Assembly: GCA_946480485.1 (NCBI GenBank)
Contig: CAMLJW010000071.1
Span: 1 to 15,826 of the forward strand
Reading direction: 5' to 3'
DNA from: an uncultured Streptomyces sp.
GTDB lineage: Bacteria; Actinomycetota; Actinomycetes; Streptomycetales; Streptomycetaceae
Length of the DNA: 15,826 nucleotides
Below the pieces are notes generated by a model, which saw nothing but the letters and a program-made list of their open reading frames with translations, did no database searches and was not told where the DNA came from. Below, piece after piece: positions 6,237 through 13,380 of this stretch. The position numbers and the translations under genes were made by a program. Positions within the stretch are counted from its first letter, which is position 1, and every line of letters begins with the position of its first letter.

Positions 6237-7079
6237 CTACGGCAGCTCGAACCCCGGATCCATCCCCCTCAGGGCCTTCGTGCACAGGCAATCCCGCCTC
6301 CCGTTCTCGGGCAGCGCCGCCACCGCGTCGAACAGAACGCCCCGAAGACGGCCCACATTCGCCGCGAAGACCTTCAGCACCTCGCCCTGCGAGACCCCCT
6401 CCCCGGTCTCGGCCCCTGCGTCGAGGTCGGTGACCAGGGTCAACGACGTGTAACAGAGCTCGAGTTCACGGGCGAGCGCGGCCTCGGGATGCCCTGTCAT
6501 GCCCACCACCGACCAGCCCTGCGCCTGGTGCCACAACGATTCGGACCGGGTGGAGAACCGCGGCCCCTCGACCACCACCAGCGTCCCGCTGTCCACCGGC
6601 TCCCAGTCCCGCCCGCGCGCCGCCTCCAGCGCGGCCTTGCGCCCGATGGGGCAGTAGGGGTCGGCCAGGGACACATGCACCACGTTCGGAATCCGGCCCC
6701 CCGGCAGCGGCAGCCCGTCGAAGTACGTCTGCGCCCGGGACTTCGTACGGTCCACGAACTGGTCCGGCACGAGCAGCGTCCCGGGGCCGTACTCGGGGCG
6801 CAGTCCGCCGACCGCGCAGGGCCCGAGCACCTGGCGCACACCGACGGAGCGCAGTGCCCACAGGTTGGCGCGGTAGTTGACGCGGTGCGGCGGCAGATGA
6901 TGGCCGCGGCCGTGGCGGGGGAGGAACGCGACCCGCCGCCCGGCGACCTCGCCGAAGAAGAGGGAGTCGCTCGGTGGCCCGTACGGGGTGTCCACCTGTA
7001 TCTCGGTCACTTCGTCGAGGAAGGAGTAGAAGCCCGAGCCGCCGATGACGCCGATCTCAGCGTTCTCCGTGTTCGCCAT
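6237..7079 (-). CDS. mtnP: S-methyl-5'-thioadenosine phosphorylase
   Basis: 280-aa member of the PNP/MTAP family. It splits 5'-methylthioadenosine (from polyamine and other SAM-consuming pathways) with phosphate into adenine and 5-methylthioribose-1-phosphate for methionine salvage. Landmarks: IGVIGGSGFY (9-18, phosphate loop), FLPRHGRGHHLPPHRVNYRANLWAL (52-76), EGPRFSTRSE (171-180), GMTGHPEA (193-200, family MTxxPE) and VTDLDA (216-221), whose aspartates contact the purine. This Asp arrangement favours adenine nucleosides over the 6-oxopurine specificity of true PNP. CLC at 264-266 is a possible redox pair. ATG 7079 is preceded by AGGG at suitable spacing. Same strand as the fmdB-like gene, with a hairpin in the 134-base gap between them. 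Broad MTA/SAH or inosine specificity remains possible. Confidence 0.9.
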   Translation of the reverse strand: MANTENAEIGVIGGSGFYSFLDEVTEIQVDTPYGPPSDSLFFGEVAGRRVAFLPRHGRGHHLPPHRVNYRANLWALRSVGVRQVLGPCAVGGLRPEYGPGTLLVPDQFVDRTKSRAQTYFDGLPLPGGRIPNVVHVSLADPYCPIGRKAALEAARGRDWEPVDSGTLVVVEGPRFSTRSESLWHQAQGWSVVGMTGHPEAALARELELCYTSLTLVTDLDAGAETGEGVSQGEVLKVFAANVGRLRGVLFDAVAALPENGRRDCLCTKALRGMDPGFELP

Positions 7080-7112
7080 GACCGCACCCTAACCGGACGC
7101 GAAGACACCGCG

Positions 7113-7140
7113 GACCCCGTCGTCGTATGACGACAGGGTC
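7113..7140 (-). terminator. Stem-loop between the fmdB-like gene and mtnP
   Basis: GACCC and GTCGTC on the left pair with GACGAC and GGGTC on the right, with one C/A mismatch and a 4-base loop GTAT (7125-7128). This gives a 12-position stem. A second smaller inverted repeat CGTAAG-CAGC-CTTACG (7142-7157) abuts it. There is no T-tract. The likely role is terminating or processing the fmdB-like transcript. Confidence 0.55.
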
Positions 7141-7213
7141 GCGTAAGCAGCCTTACGTGGGCATGGGCATGGGCGACCGGTAGAAGAAAGCGCCGCGTGG
7201 GCGGAAGAAAGCC

Positions 7214-7573
7214 TTACGCGGCCGAGCTGCTGTTCGAGCTTGTCGAGGAGCTGCCGGAGTTGGACGACTTCGAGTCCGAGGAGGAGGACGACGTCGTGGA
7301 GGAAGCCGATGAGGTCGGGGACGAACTCGACGACGAGGTCGACGACGAGGTCGACGACGAGGTCGACGGCTTGGCCGACGAGCTGCTCGACGAGGAACCG
7401 CGGCTGTCGTTGCGGTAGAAGCCGGAGCCCTTGAAGACGATGCCGACCGCGGAGAACACCTTCTTCAGGCGGCCACTGCAGCTGGGGCACTCGGTCAGGG
7501 CGTTGTCGGTGAACTTCTGCACCGCCTCGAGGCCCTCGCCGCACTCGGTGCACTGGTACTGGTAGGTCGGCAC
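7214..7573 (-). CDS. FmdB-family zinc-ribbon protein with Ser-rich tail
   Basis: 119 aa from GTG 7573, chosen because a strong AGGAGG lies seven bases upstream and the resulting N-terminus VPTYQYQCTECG is the usual FmdB start. The N-terminal half is a zinc ribbon with two CxxC knuckles, Cys8/Cys11 and Cys29/Cys32, then the conserved GRLKKVFSAVGIVFKGSGFY. Residues 57-119 are a low-complexity tail in which about two thirds (42 of 63) are serine, with scattered Thr, Asn, Asp and Ala. The tail is presumably disordered. Family function is poorly defined: it was named from a putative regulator of formamidase, and DNA, RNA or protein binding is unproven. The upstream region carries a CIRCE operator overlapping a SigR-like promoter, so stress induction is likely. 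A cysteine metal site fits a thiol-stress regulon. That link is inference. Confidence 0.88.
   Translation of the reverse strand: MPTYQYQCTECGEGLEAVQKFTDNALTECPSCSGRLKKVFSAVGIVFKGSGFYRNDSRGSSSSSSSAKPSTSSSTSSSTSSSSSSPTSSASSTTSSSSSDSKSSNSGSSSTSSNSSSAA
7329..7364. repeat. 12-bp direct repeat inside the Ser-rich coding tail
   Basis: Three perfect adjacent copies of GACGACGAGGTC (plus strand) lie in the fmdB-like gene and encode repeated Ser/Thr tetrapeptides on the minus strand. The length is a multiple of three, so copy-number change would keep the frame. Confidence 0.85.
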
Positions 7574-7584
7574 TTGTCTTCCTC

Positions 7585-7611
7585 CTGGCACTCTCACTTA
7601 ATGAGTGCTAA
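7585..7611 (-). promoter_or_regulatory. CIRCE operator (HrcA site) upstream of the fmdB-like gene
   Basis: On the minus strand, TTAGCACTC (7611-7603) equals the consensus left arm. Nine bases follow, then GAGTGCCAG (7593-7585), seven of nine matching GAGTGCTAA. The core GCACTC-N9-GAGTGC is perfect. Its edge is 11 bases from the GTG start of the fmdB-like gene, overlapping the expected leader just upstream of the Shine-Dalgarno. CIRCE is the known operator of the heat-shock repressor HrcA, which in actinobacteria controls groES/groEL and hrcA-dnaJ. Confidence 0.75.
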
Positions 7612-7636
7612 CGACGATCCAGTCTTACCTATTCCT
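7610..7636 (-). promoter_or_regulatory. SigR-like promoter of the fmdB-like gene
   Basis: On the minus strand, AGGAAT (7636-7631), exactly 18 bases, then GTT (7612-7610). This differs from GGGAAT-N18-GTT in one position. The GTT shares bases with the first arm of the CIRCE, so HrcA bound there would sit on the -10 element and start site. Compare the perfect site before hrdD. Confidence 0.6.
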
Positions 7637-7760
7637 TGCGTTCAGTCCACTGCCGGCAGTACGCGGTGACCGACGCCACGTGCGACAGTGCTGCTCGCGG
7701 GCCGGTGCGCAGCGGGCGCAGGGCCACGAGAGTGGCCAGGGCCAGCAGCGTGCCGCCCAT
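7629..7760 (-). CDS. Possible small hydrophobic ORF (43 aa), doubtful
   Basis: ATG at 7760-7758 to TAG at 7631-7629 on the minus strand. The peptide begins MGGTLLALATLVALRPLRTG and ends QWTERKE, a short hydrophobic N-terminus followed by a basic part. About 83 percent of third positions are G/C, near but below the neighbours. There is no clear ribosome binding site, and the stop falls in the -35 region of the fmdB-like promoter. It could be a decayed gene end, since the frame is open upstream for about 50 codons with no start and poorer codon bias. It could also be a leader or simply chance. Confidence 0.22.
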   Translation of the reverse strand: MGGTLLALATLVALRPLRTGPRAALSHVASVTAYCRQWTERKE

Positions 7761-8002
7761 CGGGACGCGGAATCCGGCGCCGTCCCAGAGACGGTCCTCC
7801 AGTTGTCCGCCTACCGGCTGCCCACGTCGAGGGCACCGCGGCCGCCATACGGTCGCGCCGGCCCCTGCGTCAGGCAGAGGTGGTTCGATCTGAGTGCGCC
7901 TGCGTCGTAGCAGGAATCAACGATCGTGGACTTGTGAGAGCGAGCACTGGAGCAGACCCCGCCTGTGAAACGGGCCCGACAGCCTCTGCGCCTCACCGCC
8001 GC
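7761..8002. other. Intergenic region, no supported gene
   Basis: With 7574-7760 this makes a 429-base gap between the fmdB-like gene and the antiporter. Apart from the CIRCE/promoter area and the doubtful 43-aa ORF, I see no tRNA, no clear hairpin and no repeat. A GGTTCGATC at about 7881-7889 recalls a tRNA T-loop but has no pairing stem around it. Confidence 0.45.
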
Positions 8003-9511
8003 TCAAGAGTCCGCCCCGTTGCCGCCCGTCCGCAGCCAGTCCGCCAGCTTGCCACCCTGTCCGACCGCCCGCAGTCGCCGTTCGGCCGTGTCCCGGACCG
8101 GGTCCGTGGCCACCACGAGCAGTTCGTCGCCCCGTTGCAGCAGTGTCGTGGGCAGCGGGACGAAGGATCTTCCGTCCCGTACGACCAGGGTGACCGCGGC
8201 GCCCGGGGGCAGCCGCAGCTCATTGATCTCGACGCCGTGCATCTTCGATCCCTCCGGGATCGCGACGGAGAGCAGATGCCCGCGCAGCCGCTCCAGGGGC
8301 GCCGATTCGATGCCCAGGTCGGCGGCCTCGGCGGCGGACCTGTCCAGGCGCAGCTTCCTGGCCAGCCAGGGGAGTGTGGGGCCTTGGACGAGGGTGTAGA
8401 CGACGACCAGTACGAAGACGATGTTGAAGATTCGACGGCTGTCCTCGACGTCGTTCACCATGGGGATCGTCGCCAGGATGATGGGGACGGCGCCGCGCAG
8501 GCCCGCCCACGACATCAGGACCTGTTCCCGCCACCGCGGACGGATCGGCAGCAGCGCCAGCACGACGCTCAGCGGGCGCGCCACCATGGTCAGCACCAGG
8601 CCGATGACGAGGGCGGGCCAGATGTCGTCGATCAGCTCGTGCGGTGTGACCAGCAGTCCGAGCAGCACGAACATGCCGATCTGGGCGATCCAGCCGAGAC
8701 CGTCGGCGAAACCGCGTGTGGCGGGCCAGTGCGGCAGCCTCTGGTTGCCGAGCACCATCGACGCCAGATACACGGCGAGGAACCCGCTGCCGTGGGCGAG
8801 TGCCCCGGTGGCGTACGCGGTGATCGCGATAGCCATGACGGCGATCGGGTGGAGACCGGAGGCGGGCAGTGCCACGTGGCGCAGCCCGTACGCGCCGAGG
8901 AAACCCACCGCGAGGCCGATGGCCGCGCCGATGGCCAGCTCCAGCGCTATCTCGCCGAACAGCACGTACCAGTGCTCCACCGGACCGGCCGTGGAGAACG
9001 CGACGACTAGGATGACCACCGGAGCGTCGTTGAAGCCCGACTCGGCCTCCAGCATGCCCGTCAGGCGCTCGGGGAGGGGCACTCTGCGCAGCACCGAGAA
9101 GACGGCCGCCGCGTCCGTCGAGGACACCACCGCGCCGATGATGAGCGCCTGCCGCCACTCCAGACCGACCAGGTAGTGGGCCGCCGTGGCCGTGACGCCG
9201 ACGCTCACCGCGACGCCGACCAGCGACAGCGAGCAGGCGGCCGGGAGCGCCGGCTTGATCTCCTTCCACTTCGTGCCGAGACCGCCCTCGGCGAGGATCA
9301 CGACCAGGGACGCGTACCCGATGACCTGCGTCAGTTCGGCGTTGTCGAAGTGGATGCCGCCGACGCCGTCCTGGCCCATGGCGACACCGATGCCCAGGTA
9401 GACGAGCAGGCTGGGGAGCCCGCTGCGCGAGGAGATGCGAACCGCTGCCACCGCGACGAGCAGAACGAGCGAGCAGACGAGCAGGAGCTGGTTGAGGTCG
9501 TGGACAGTCAG
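8003..9511 (-). CDS. K+/H+ (or Na+/H+) antiporter, CPA family, with TrkA-C domain
   Basis: About 502-aa membrane antiporter resembling NhaP2/CvrA-type potassium/proton antiporters. The numbers below count from the CTG at 9511. About twelve hydrophobic segments span 8-382, including VILAEGGLGTKW (71-82), SSTDAAAVFSVL (130-141), and FND in SGFNDAPVVILVV (159-169), the ion-binding Asn-Asp pair of the family. SWAGLRGAVPI (334-344) carries the conserved Arg. A cytosolic TrkA-C/RCK_C domain (about 399-487) probably senses ligand or redox state. Start choice: CTG 9511 has AAGGGAA six bases upstream, and the protein then begins LTVHDLNQLLL as I expect for homologues. Longer ATG starts at 9655 or 9580 lack ribosome binding sites and run through AT-richer promoter-like DNA. 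It is divergent from the acylase gene. Likely role: K+ or pH homeostasis. Confidence 0.88.
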   Translation of the reverse strand: MTVHDLNQLLLVCSLVLLVAVAAVRISSRSGLPSLLVYLGIGVAMGQDGVGGIHFDNAELTQVIGYASLVVILAEGGLGTKWKEIKPALPAACSLSLVGVAVSVGVTATAAHYLVGLEWRQALIIGAVVSSTDAAAVFSVLRRVPLPERLTGMLEAESGFNDAPVVILVVAFSTAGPVEHWYVLFGEIALELAIGAAIGLAVGFLGAYGLRHVALPASGLHPIAVMAIAITAYATGALAHGSGFLAVYLASMVLGNQRLPHWPATRGFADGLGWIAQIGMFVLLGLLVTPHELIDDIWPALVIGLVLTMVARPLSVVLALLPIRPRWREQVLMSWAGLRGAVPIILATIPMVNDVEDSRRIFNIVFVLVVVYTLVQGPTLPWLARKLRLDRSAAEAADLGIESAPLERLRGHLLSVAIPEGSKMHGVEINELRLPPGAAVTLVVRDGRSFVPLPTTLLQRGDELLVVATDPVRDTAERRLRAVGQGGKLADWLRTGGNGADS

Positions 9512-9560
9512 CGGCCGTTCCCTTCTCGATTCTGCAAGTACTTCGTTACCGTACCTAACT

Positions 9561-9582
9561 CTTGACGTTTCCTTGACCATCG
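9561..9582. promoter_or_regulatory. 11-bp direct repeats in the divergent promoter region
   Basis: CTTGACGTTTC (9561-9571) is followed directly by CTTGACCATCG (9572-9582). They share CTTGAC at an exact 11-bp period, the one-turn spacing typical of response-regulator sites. It lies about 50 bases upstream of the antiporter start and about 165 bases upstream of the acylase start. Confidence 0.35.
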
Positions 9583-9744
9583 GGAGAGCGGCCCGAAGGT
9601 GACTCCGCGCACGGTCCCGAACTGCTGAAAGCGTGCGTTCCCGACTCCGCGTCAAGGCGCCGGGAGCCCTGACCTATGGTTGCTCCATCGTTCAGTCGAA
9701 GCACAGCCCCGTCTGCCGCTCGCTTTAGGACAGCAAGGACAGCG

Positions 9745-12489
9745 ATGCCCCCCAACACCACCTCCTCTTCCGGTCAAAAGCCCGGCAGGTCCGGCAGGAA
9801 GAAGGGGCGCAGAGCCCGTCTGATCGTGATCACCCTGGTCCTGGCCATTATCGGGGGTGTCGCCTGCGGGGCGTTCTGGTCCATCAGCACCGTGCGCGCC
9901 TCCTTCCCGCAGACCAAGGGCTCGATCACACTCGACGGGCTGTCAGGACCCGTGGACGTCGAGCGGGACGAATACGGGATCCCGCAGATCTACGCTTCCT
10001 CCGACGAGGACCTGTTCATGGCGCAGGGCTACGTCCAGGCGCAGGACCGGTTCTACGAGATGGACGTACGCCGCCACATGACGTCCGGCAGGCTCTCCGA
10101 GATGTTCGGCAAGGACCAGGTCGACAACGACGAGTTCCTGCGCACGCTCGGCTGGGACCGGGTCGCGGAGGAGGAGTACAGGACCAAGCTGTCGGCCGAG
10201 ACGAAGAAGTATCTCCAGGCGTACGCCAAGGGGGTCAACTCCTACCTTCGGGGCAGGGAAGGCGAGGACATCTCCCTGGAGTACGCGGCGCTTGGCTTCT
10301 CCAACGACTACAAGCCGAAAGAGTGGACTCCGGTCGATTCGGTGGCCTGGCTCAAGGCGATGGCCTGGGACCTGCGCGGCAACATGCAGGACGAGATCGA
10401 CCGCTCCCTGATGACCAGCCGCCTCGGCCCGAAGCAGATCGCCGACCTGTACCCGGAGTATCCGTACGACAGGAACAAGACGATCGTCCGGGAGGGCGAG
10501 TACAACAGCATCACCAAGGAGTACGAGCAGAGCGACGGCACGGGCACCTCGACGGCCGGCTCCGGGCTCACCGACGGCGCCACGGCCCCCTCCGGGCTGC
10601 AGAGCCAGCTGGCGAATCTTTACGATGTCCTGGACGACGTCCCCACGGCCGTCGGCGTGAACGGCAACGGCATCGGCTCCAACGCCTGGGTCGTCTCCGG
10701 CGACCACACCATCACCGGCAAGCCGTTGCTCGCCAACGACCCGCATCTGTCGCCGTCGCTGCCGTCGGTCTGGTACCAGATGGGCCTGCACTGCAGGAGC
10801 GTCTCCGACAAGTGCCGGTACGACGTCTCCGGGTACACCTTCGCGGGCATGCCGGGCGTAATCATCGGCCACAACCAGAACATCTCCTGGGGCATGACCA
10901 ACTCCGGTGCCGACGTCACCGACCTGTACCTGGAGAAGCTCACCGGGGACGGCTACGAGTACGACAACAAGGTGGTGCCCTTGGCGACGCGCAAGGAGAA
11001 GATCGACGTCGCGGGCGGCGCGAGCAAGACGATCGTCGTCCGGGAGACCAACCACGGACCGCTGCTGTCCGACCGCGACGACGAGCTCGTGAAGGTCGGC
11101 AAGAAGGCCACCGTCGACAGCGCGGCGCCCGACCGCGGCGACGGCTACGGCATCACGCTGCGCTGGACCGCCCTGGACCCGGGCACCGCGATGGACGCCG
11201 TCTTCGCGATGAACAAGGCCGCCGACTGGACGGACTTCCGCAGGGCGGCCCGCCTGTTCGACGTGCCCTCGCAGAACCTCGTCTACGCGGACACCAAGAA
11301 CCACATCGGCTACCAGCTGCCCGGCAGGATCCCGATCCGCGGCGAGGGCGACGGCTCGCTCCCGTCGCCCGGCTGGGACTCCAGGTACCGCTGGACCGGC
11401 TACATCAAGCAGTCCGAGCTGCCCTACGAGTACGACCCGAAGCGCGGCTACATCGTCACCGCCAACCAGGCCGTCGTCGACAAGGACAAGTACCCCTACA
11501 CGCTCACCACGGACTGGGGCTACGGCGCGCGCAGCCAGCGGATCACCGACCTCATCGAGTCGAAGATCAAGGACGGCGGCAAGATCTCGACCGAAGACAT
11601 ACGCCAGATGCAGCTCGACAGCAGCAGCGAGATCGCCAAACTCCTGGTGCCGATGCTGCTCAAGATCGACGTCCCCGACACGAACGTACGCGAGGCGCAG
11701 AAGCTCCTGGAGGGCTGGAACTACACCCAGGACGCCGATTCGGCGGCGGCCGCGTACTTCAACGCGGTCTGGCGCAACATCCTGAAGCTTGCCTTCGGCA
11801 ACAAGCTGCCTGAGGAGCTGCGGGTCAACGGTCAGTGCCTGTACGTCGAGCCGACCGACTCCACCGGGCCGGCCGACGAAGACCGGCGGGTGCGCGAGTG
11901 CGGCCGGCGCGACGCGGACAGTGCGCAGCCGGACGGGGGTGACCGCTGGTTCGAGGTGGTCCGTAGCATCCTCGACGACCAGGACAACGACTGGTGGCAG
12001 GCACCGAAGACGCGCACCGAAGCCGCGGCCACGAACCGTGACGAGCTCTTCGGGCGGGCCCTGGGGGACGCCCGCTGGGAGCTGACCGCCAAGCTCGGCA
12101 AGGACATGGACACCTGGAGCTGGGGACGCCTGCACCGGCTGTACCTGAAGAACCAGACCCTGGGCACCGAGGGCCCCGGCTTTCTGCAGTACATGCTCAA
12201 CCGCGGCCCGTACAACATCGGCGGCGGCGAGGCCGCGGTGAACGCCACCGGCTGGAACGCCGCGGGCGGCTACTCGGTGGTGTGGGCGCCGTCGATGCGG
12301 ATGGTCGTGAACCTCGACGACTTCGACAAGTCCAAGTGGATCAACCTCACCGGCGCCTCCGGGCACGCCTACAGCGCCCACTACATCGACCAGACCGACA
12401 AGTGGGTCGACGGCGAGCTGCTGGACTGGGTCTCCTCAAAGAGGGCGGTCGACAAGGCCACCGAGGACGCTCTCGTGTTGAAGCCCTGA
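9745..12489 (+). CDS. Penicillin-acylase-family (S45) N-terminal-nucleophile amidohydrolase
   Basis: 914-aa membrane-anchored or exported Ntn hydrolase. ATG 9745 has AAGGA five bases upstream. An in-frame ATG at 9676 lacks this and is less likely. A basic run GRKKGRRAR precedes one hydrophobic segment (about 26-48). The alpha-chain part contains DEYGIPQIYASSDEDLFMAQGYVQAQDRFYEMD, typical of S45. The maturation site is GIG/SNAWVVSG, with Ser312 as the expected nucleophile freed by self-cleavage. The catalytic Asn is in PSQNLVYAD (Asn511). Also visible: PLLANDPHL, NISWGMTNSGADVTDLY and TANQAV. The family hydrolyses amides of penicillins, N-acyl-homoserine lactones or other acyl amides; the substrate here is open. 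It is divergent from the antiporter, and its stop codon lies within an 8-bp repeat tract. Confidence 0.92.
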   Translation: MPPNTTSSSGQKPGRSGRKKGRRARLIVITLVLAIIGGVACGAFWSISTVRASFPQTKGSITLDGLSGPVDVERDEYGIPQIYASSDEDLFMAQGYVQAQDRFYEMDVRRHMTSGRLSEMFGKDQVDNDEFLRTLGWDRVAEEEYRTKLSAETKKYLQAYAKGVNSYLRGREGEDISLEYAALGFSNDYKPKEWTPVDSVAWLKAMAWDLRGNMQDEIDRSLMTSRLGPKQIADLYPEYPYDRNKTIVREGEYNSITKEYEQSDGTGTSTAGSGLTDGATAPSGLQSQLANLYDVLDDVPTAVGVNGNGIGSNAWVVSGDHTITGKPLLANDPHLSPSLPSVWYQMGLHCRSVSDKCRYDVSGYTFAGMPGVIIGHNQNISWGMTNSGADVTDLYLEKLTGDGYEYDNKVVPLATRKEKIDVAGGASKTIVVRETNHGPLLSDRDDELVKVGKKATVDSAAPDRGDGYGITLRWTALDPGTAMDAVFAMNKAADWTDFRRAARLFDVPSQNLVYADTKNHIGYQLPGRIPIRGEGDGSLPSPGWDSRYRWTGYIKQSELPYEYDPKRGYIVTANQAVVDKDKYPYTLTTDWGYGARSQRITDLIESKIKDGGKISTEDIRQMQLDSSSEIAKLLVPMLLKIDVPDTNVREAQKLLEGWNYTQDADSAAAAYFNAVWRNILKLAFGNKLPEELRVNGQCLYVEPTDSTGPADEDRRVRECGRRDADSAQPDGGDRWFEVVRSILDDQDNDWWQAPKTRTEAAATNRDELFGRALGDARWELTAKLGKDMDTWSWGRLHRLYLKNQTLGTEGPGFLQYMLNRGPYNIGGGEAAVNATGWNAAGGYSVVWAPSMRMVVNLDDFDKSKWINLTGASGHAYSAHYIDQTDKWVDGELLDWVSSKRAVDKATEDALVLKP

Positions 12490-12558
12490 AGCCCTGAAGC
12501 CCTGAAGCCCTGAAGCCCTGAAGCCCTGAAGCCCTGAGGCCCTGGAGCCCTGGAGCTC
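12479..12558. repeat. 8-bp tandem repeat spanning the acylase stop codon
   Basis: Seven perfect copies of TGAAGCCC (12479-12534) are followed by three decaying copies (TGAGGCCC, TGGAGCCC, TGGAGCTC). The second copy supplies the acylase TGA (12487-12489). Because the unit is 8 bp, the tract has a TGA in every frame. Confidence 0.92.
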
Positions 12559-12596
12559 CCTTCGAGGAAGCGGCCCGGTGGCCGAGTCTCGAAAAG

Positions 12597-12624
12597 TGGC
12601 CCTCCACGCGCGCGTGGAGGGCCA
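12597..12624. terminator. Bidirectional terminator, perfect 28-bp palindrome
   Basis: Twelve-base arms, TGGCCCTCCACG and its exact complement, around CGCG. An A-run lies on the left (12592-12595) and TTT on the right (12625-12627), which extend the stem by A-T pairs past a G-T wobble. It sits between the convergent acylase and folate cyclo-ligase genes and is placed to stop both. Confidence 0.85.
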
Positions 12625-12661
12625 TTTCGCACACAAGCGGCTTCCCCGGCGCAGTCAGGGG

Positions 12662-13288
12662 TCAGGGGATTTCCCGGTGGAAGCGACGTACTCCCGACGG
12701 GGTGACGACCGCGTGCACCGGCCGGTCGTGGGGCTCCTCAGGAACGCGCTCGACGACTTCGGAGTCGTACAGCAGCACCACCAGCGCCGGATCAGCACCC
12801 GCCCGCTCCAGCCGCCCGAGTACCCGGTCGTACGACCCGCCGCCGCGCCCGAGCCGCATCCCCCGCGCGTCCGCGGCGAGCCCCGGCAGCAGGACGGCGT
12901 CCGCCGAGAGTACGGCGTCCGGGCCGAGCCGCTCGCCCGCGGGCTCCAAGAGGGCCATTTTCCCCCGGTGTCGTACGTGTACCAGCGACCCCTCTCCTTG
13001 GTACGCGCCCCAGTCCAGGTCGTTGTTCGCCATCAGGACCGGCAGCAGCACGCGCACTCCGCGCGCGTCGAGCGCGTCGAGGAGCGCGCGTGTACCCGGT
13101 TCGCTCCCTACGGAGACGTACGCGGCCACGGTGCGCGCGTGCGCCAGTTCCGGCAGCTCCAGGGCGCGGGCGGCGAGCACGGCCTCCGTCTCCCGCACGT
13201 CATCAGCCGTCAATCGGCTTCTCACCATGAGGAAGGCTCGCCGCAACATTGGCTTGCCAGGCTCTGCCCCTGGTCCCGGCTGACTCAC
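12662..13288 (-). CDS. 5-formyltetrahydrofolate cyclo-ligase
   Basis: 208-aa enzyme (MTHFS family) that uses ATP to convert 5-formyl-THF to 5,10-methenyl-THF, returning a folate storage form to one-carbon metabolism. N-terminal basic helix with LRRAFLMVRSRL (15-26). AAYVSVGSEPGTRALLDAL (55-73) is the substrate-side segment. VLLPGLAADARG (132-143) leads to the signature MRLGRGGGSYDRVL (144-157), which binds ATP/phosphate. PVHAVVTPSGV (190-200) follows near the end. GTG 13288 has AGGGGAG about seven bases upstream. Length is normal for the family. It is divergent from galU across a 92-base gap and convergent with the acylase gene. Single-gene transcript likely. Confidence 0.93.
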   Translation of the reverse strand: MSQPGPGAEPGKPMLRRAFLMVRSRLTADDVRETEAVLAARALELPELAHARTVAAYVSVGSEPGTRALLDALDARGVRVLLPVLMANNDLDWGAYQGEGSLVHVRHRGKMALLEPAGERLGPDAVLSADAVLLPGLAADARGMRLGRGGGSYDRVLGRLERAGADPALVVLLYDSEVVERVPEEPHDRPVHAVVTPSGVRRFHREIP

Positions 13289-13315
13289 AGTCTGCTCCCC
13301 TATTCTTTCAATGCG

Positions 13316-13325
13316 CTCATATGAG
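13316..13325. promoter_or_regulatory. AT-rich palindrome in the divergent promoter gap
   Basis: CTCATATGAG is a perfect 10-bp palindrome flanked by CG and AGCG, in an unusually AT-rich stretch (about 13298-13360) between the folate cyclo-ligase gene and galU. It may be an operator or part of the promoters. No known box is recognised. Confidence 0.3.
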
Positions 13326-13380
13326 AGCGAATTAACCGGAACTGCAGATTCACTACAAAGGCGCCGGATAGGGTGGCGGC

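Noticed and set aside
7197..7418. Acidic Glu/Asp-rich plus-strand peptide opposite the fmdB-like tail
   Set aside because: It is the reverse reading of the Ser-codon repeats and has no start context.
7870..7910. Possible tRNA from a GGTTCGATC T-loop-like motif
   Set aside because: No T-stem, acceptor stem or anticodon arm can be formed around it.
7688..9010. 440-codon plus-strand frame
   Set aside because: Antisense to the antiporter and low-complexity Gln/Asp/Arg-rich.
9943..12381. 812-codon minus-strand frame
   Set aside because: Mirror of the acylase codon bias; Val/Leu/Arg/Gly-rich with no domain.
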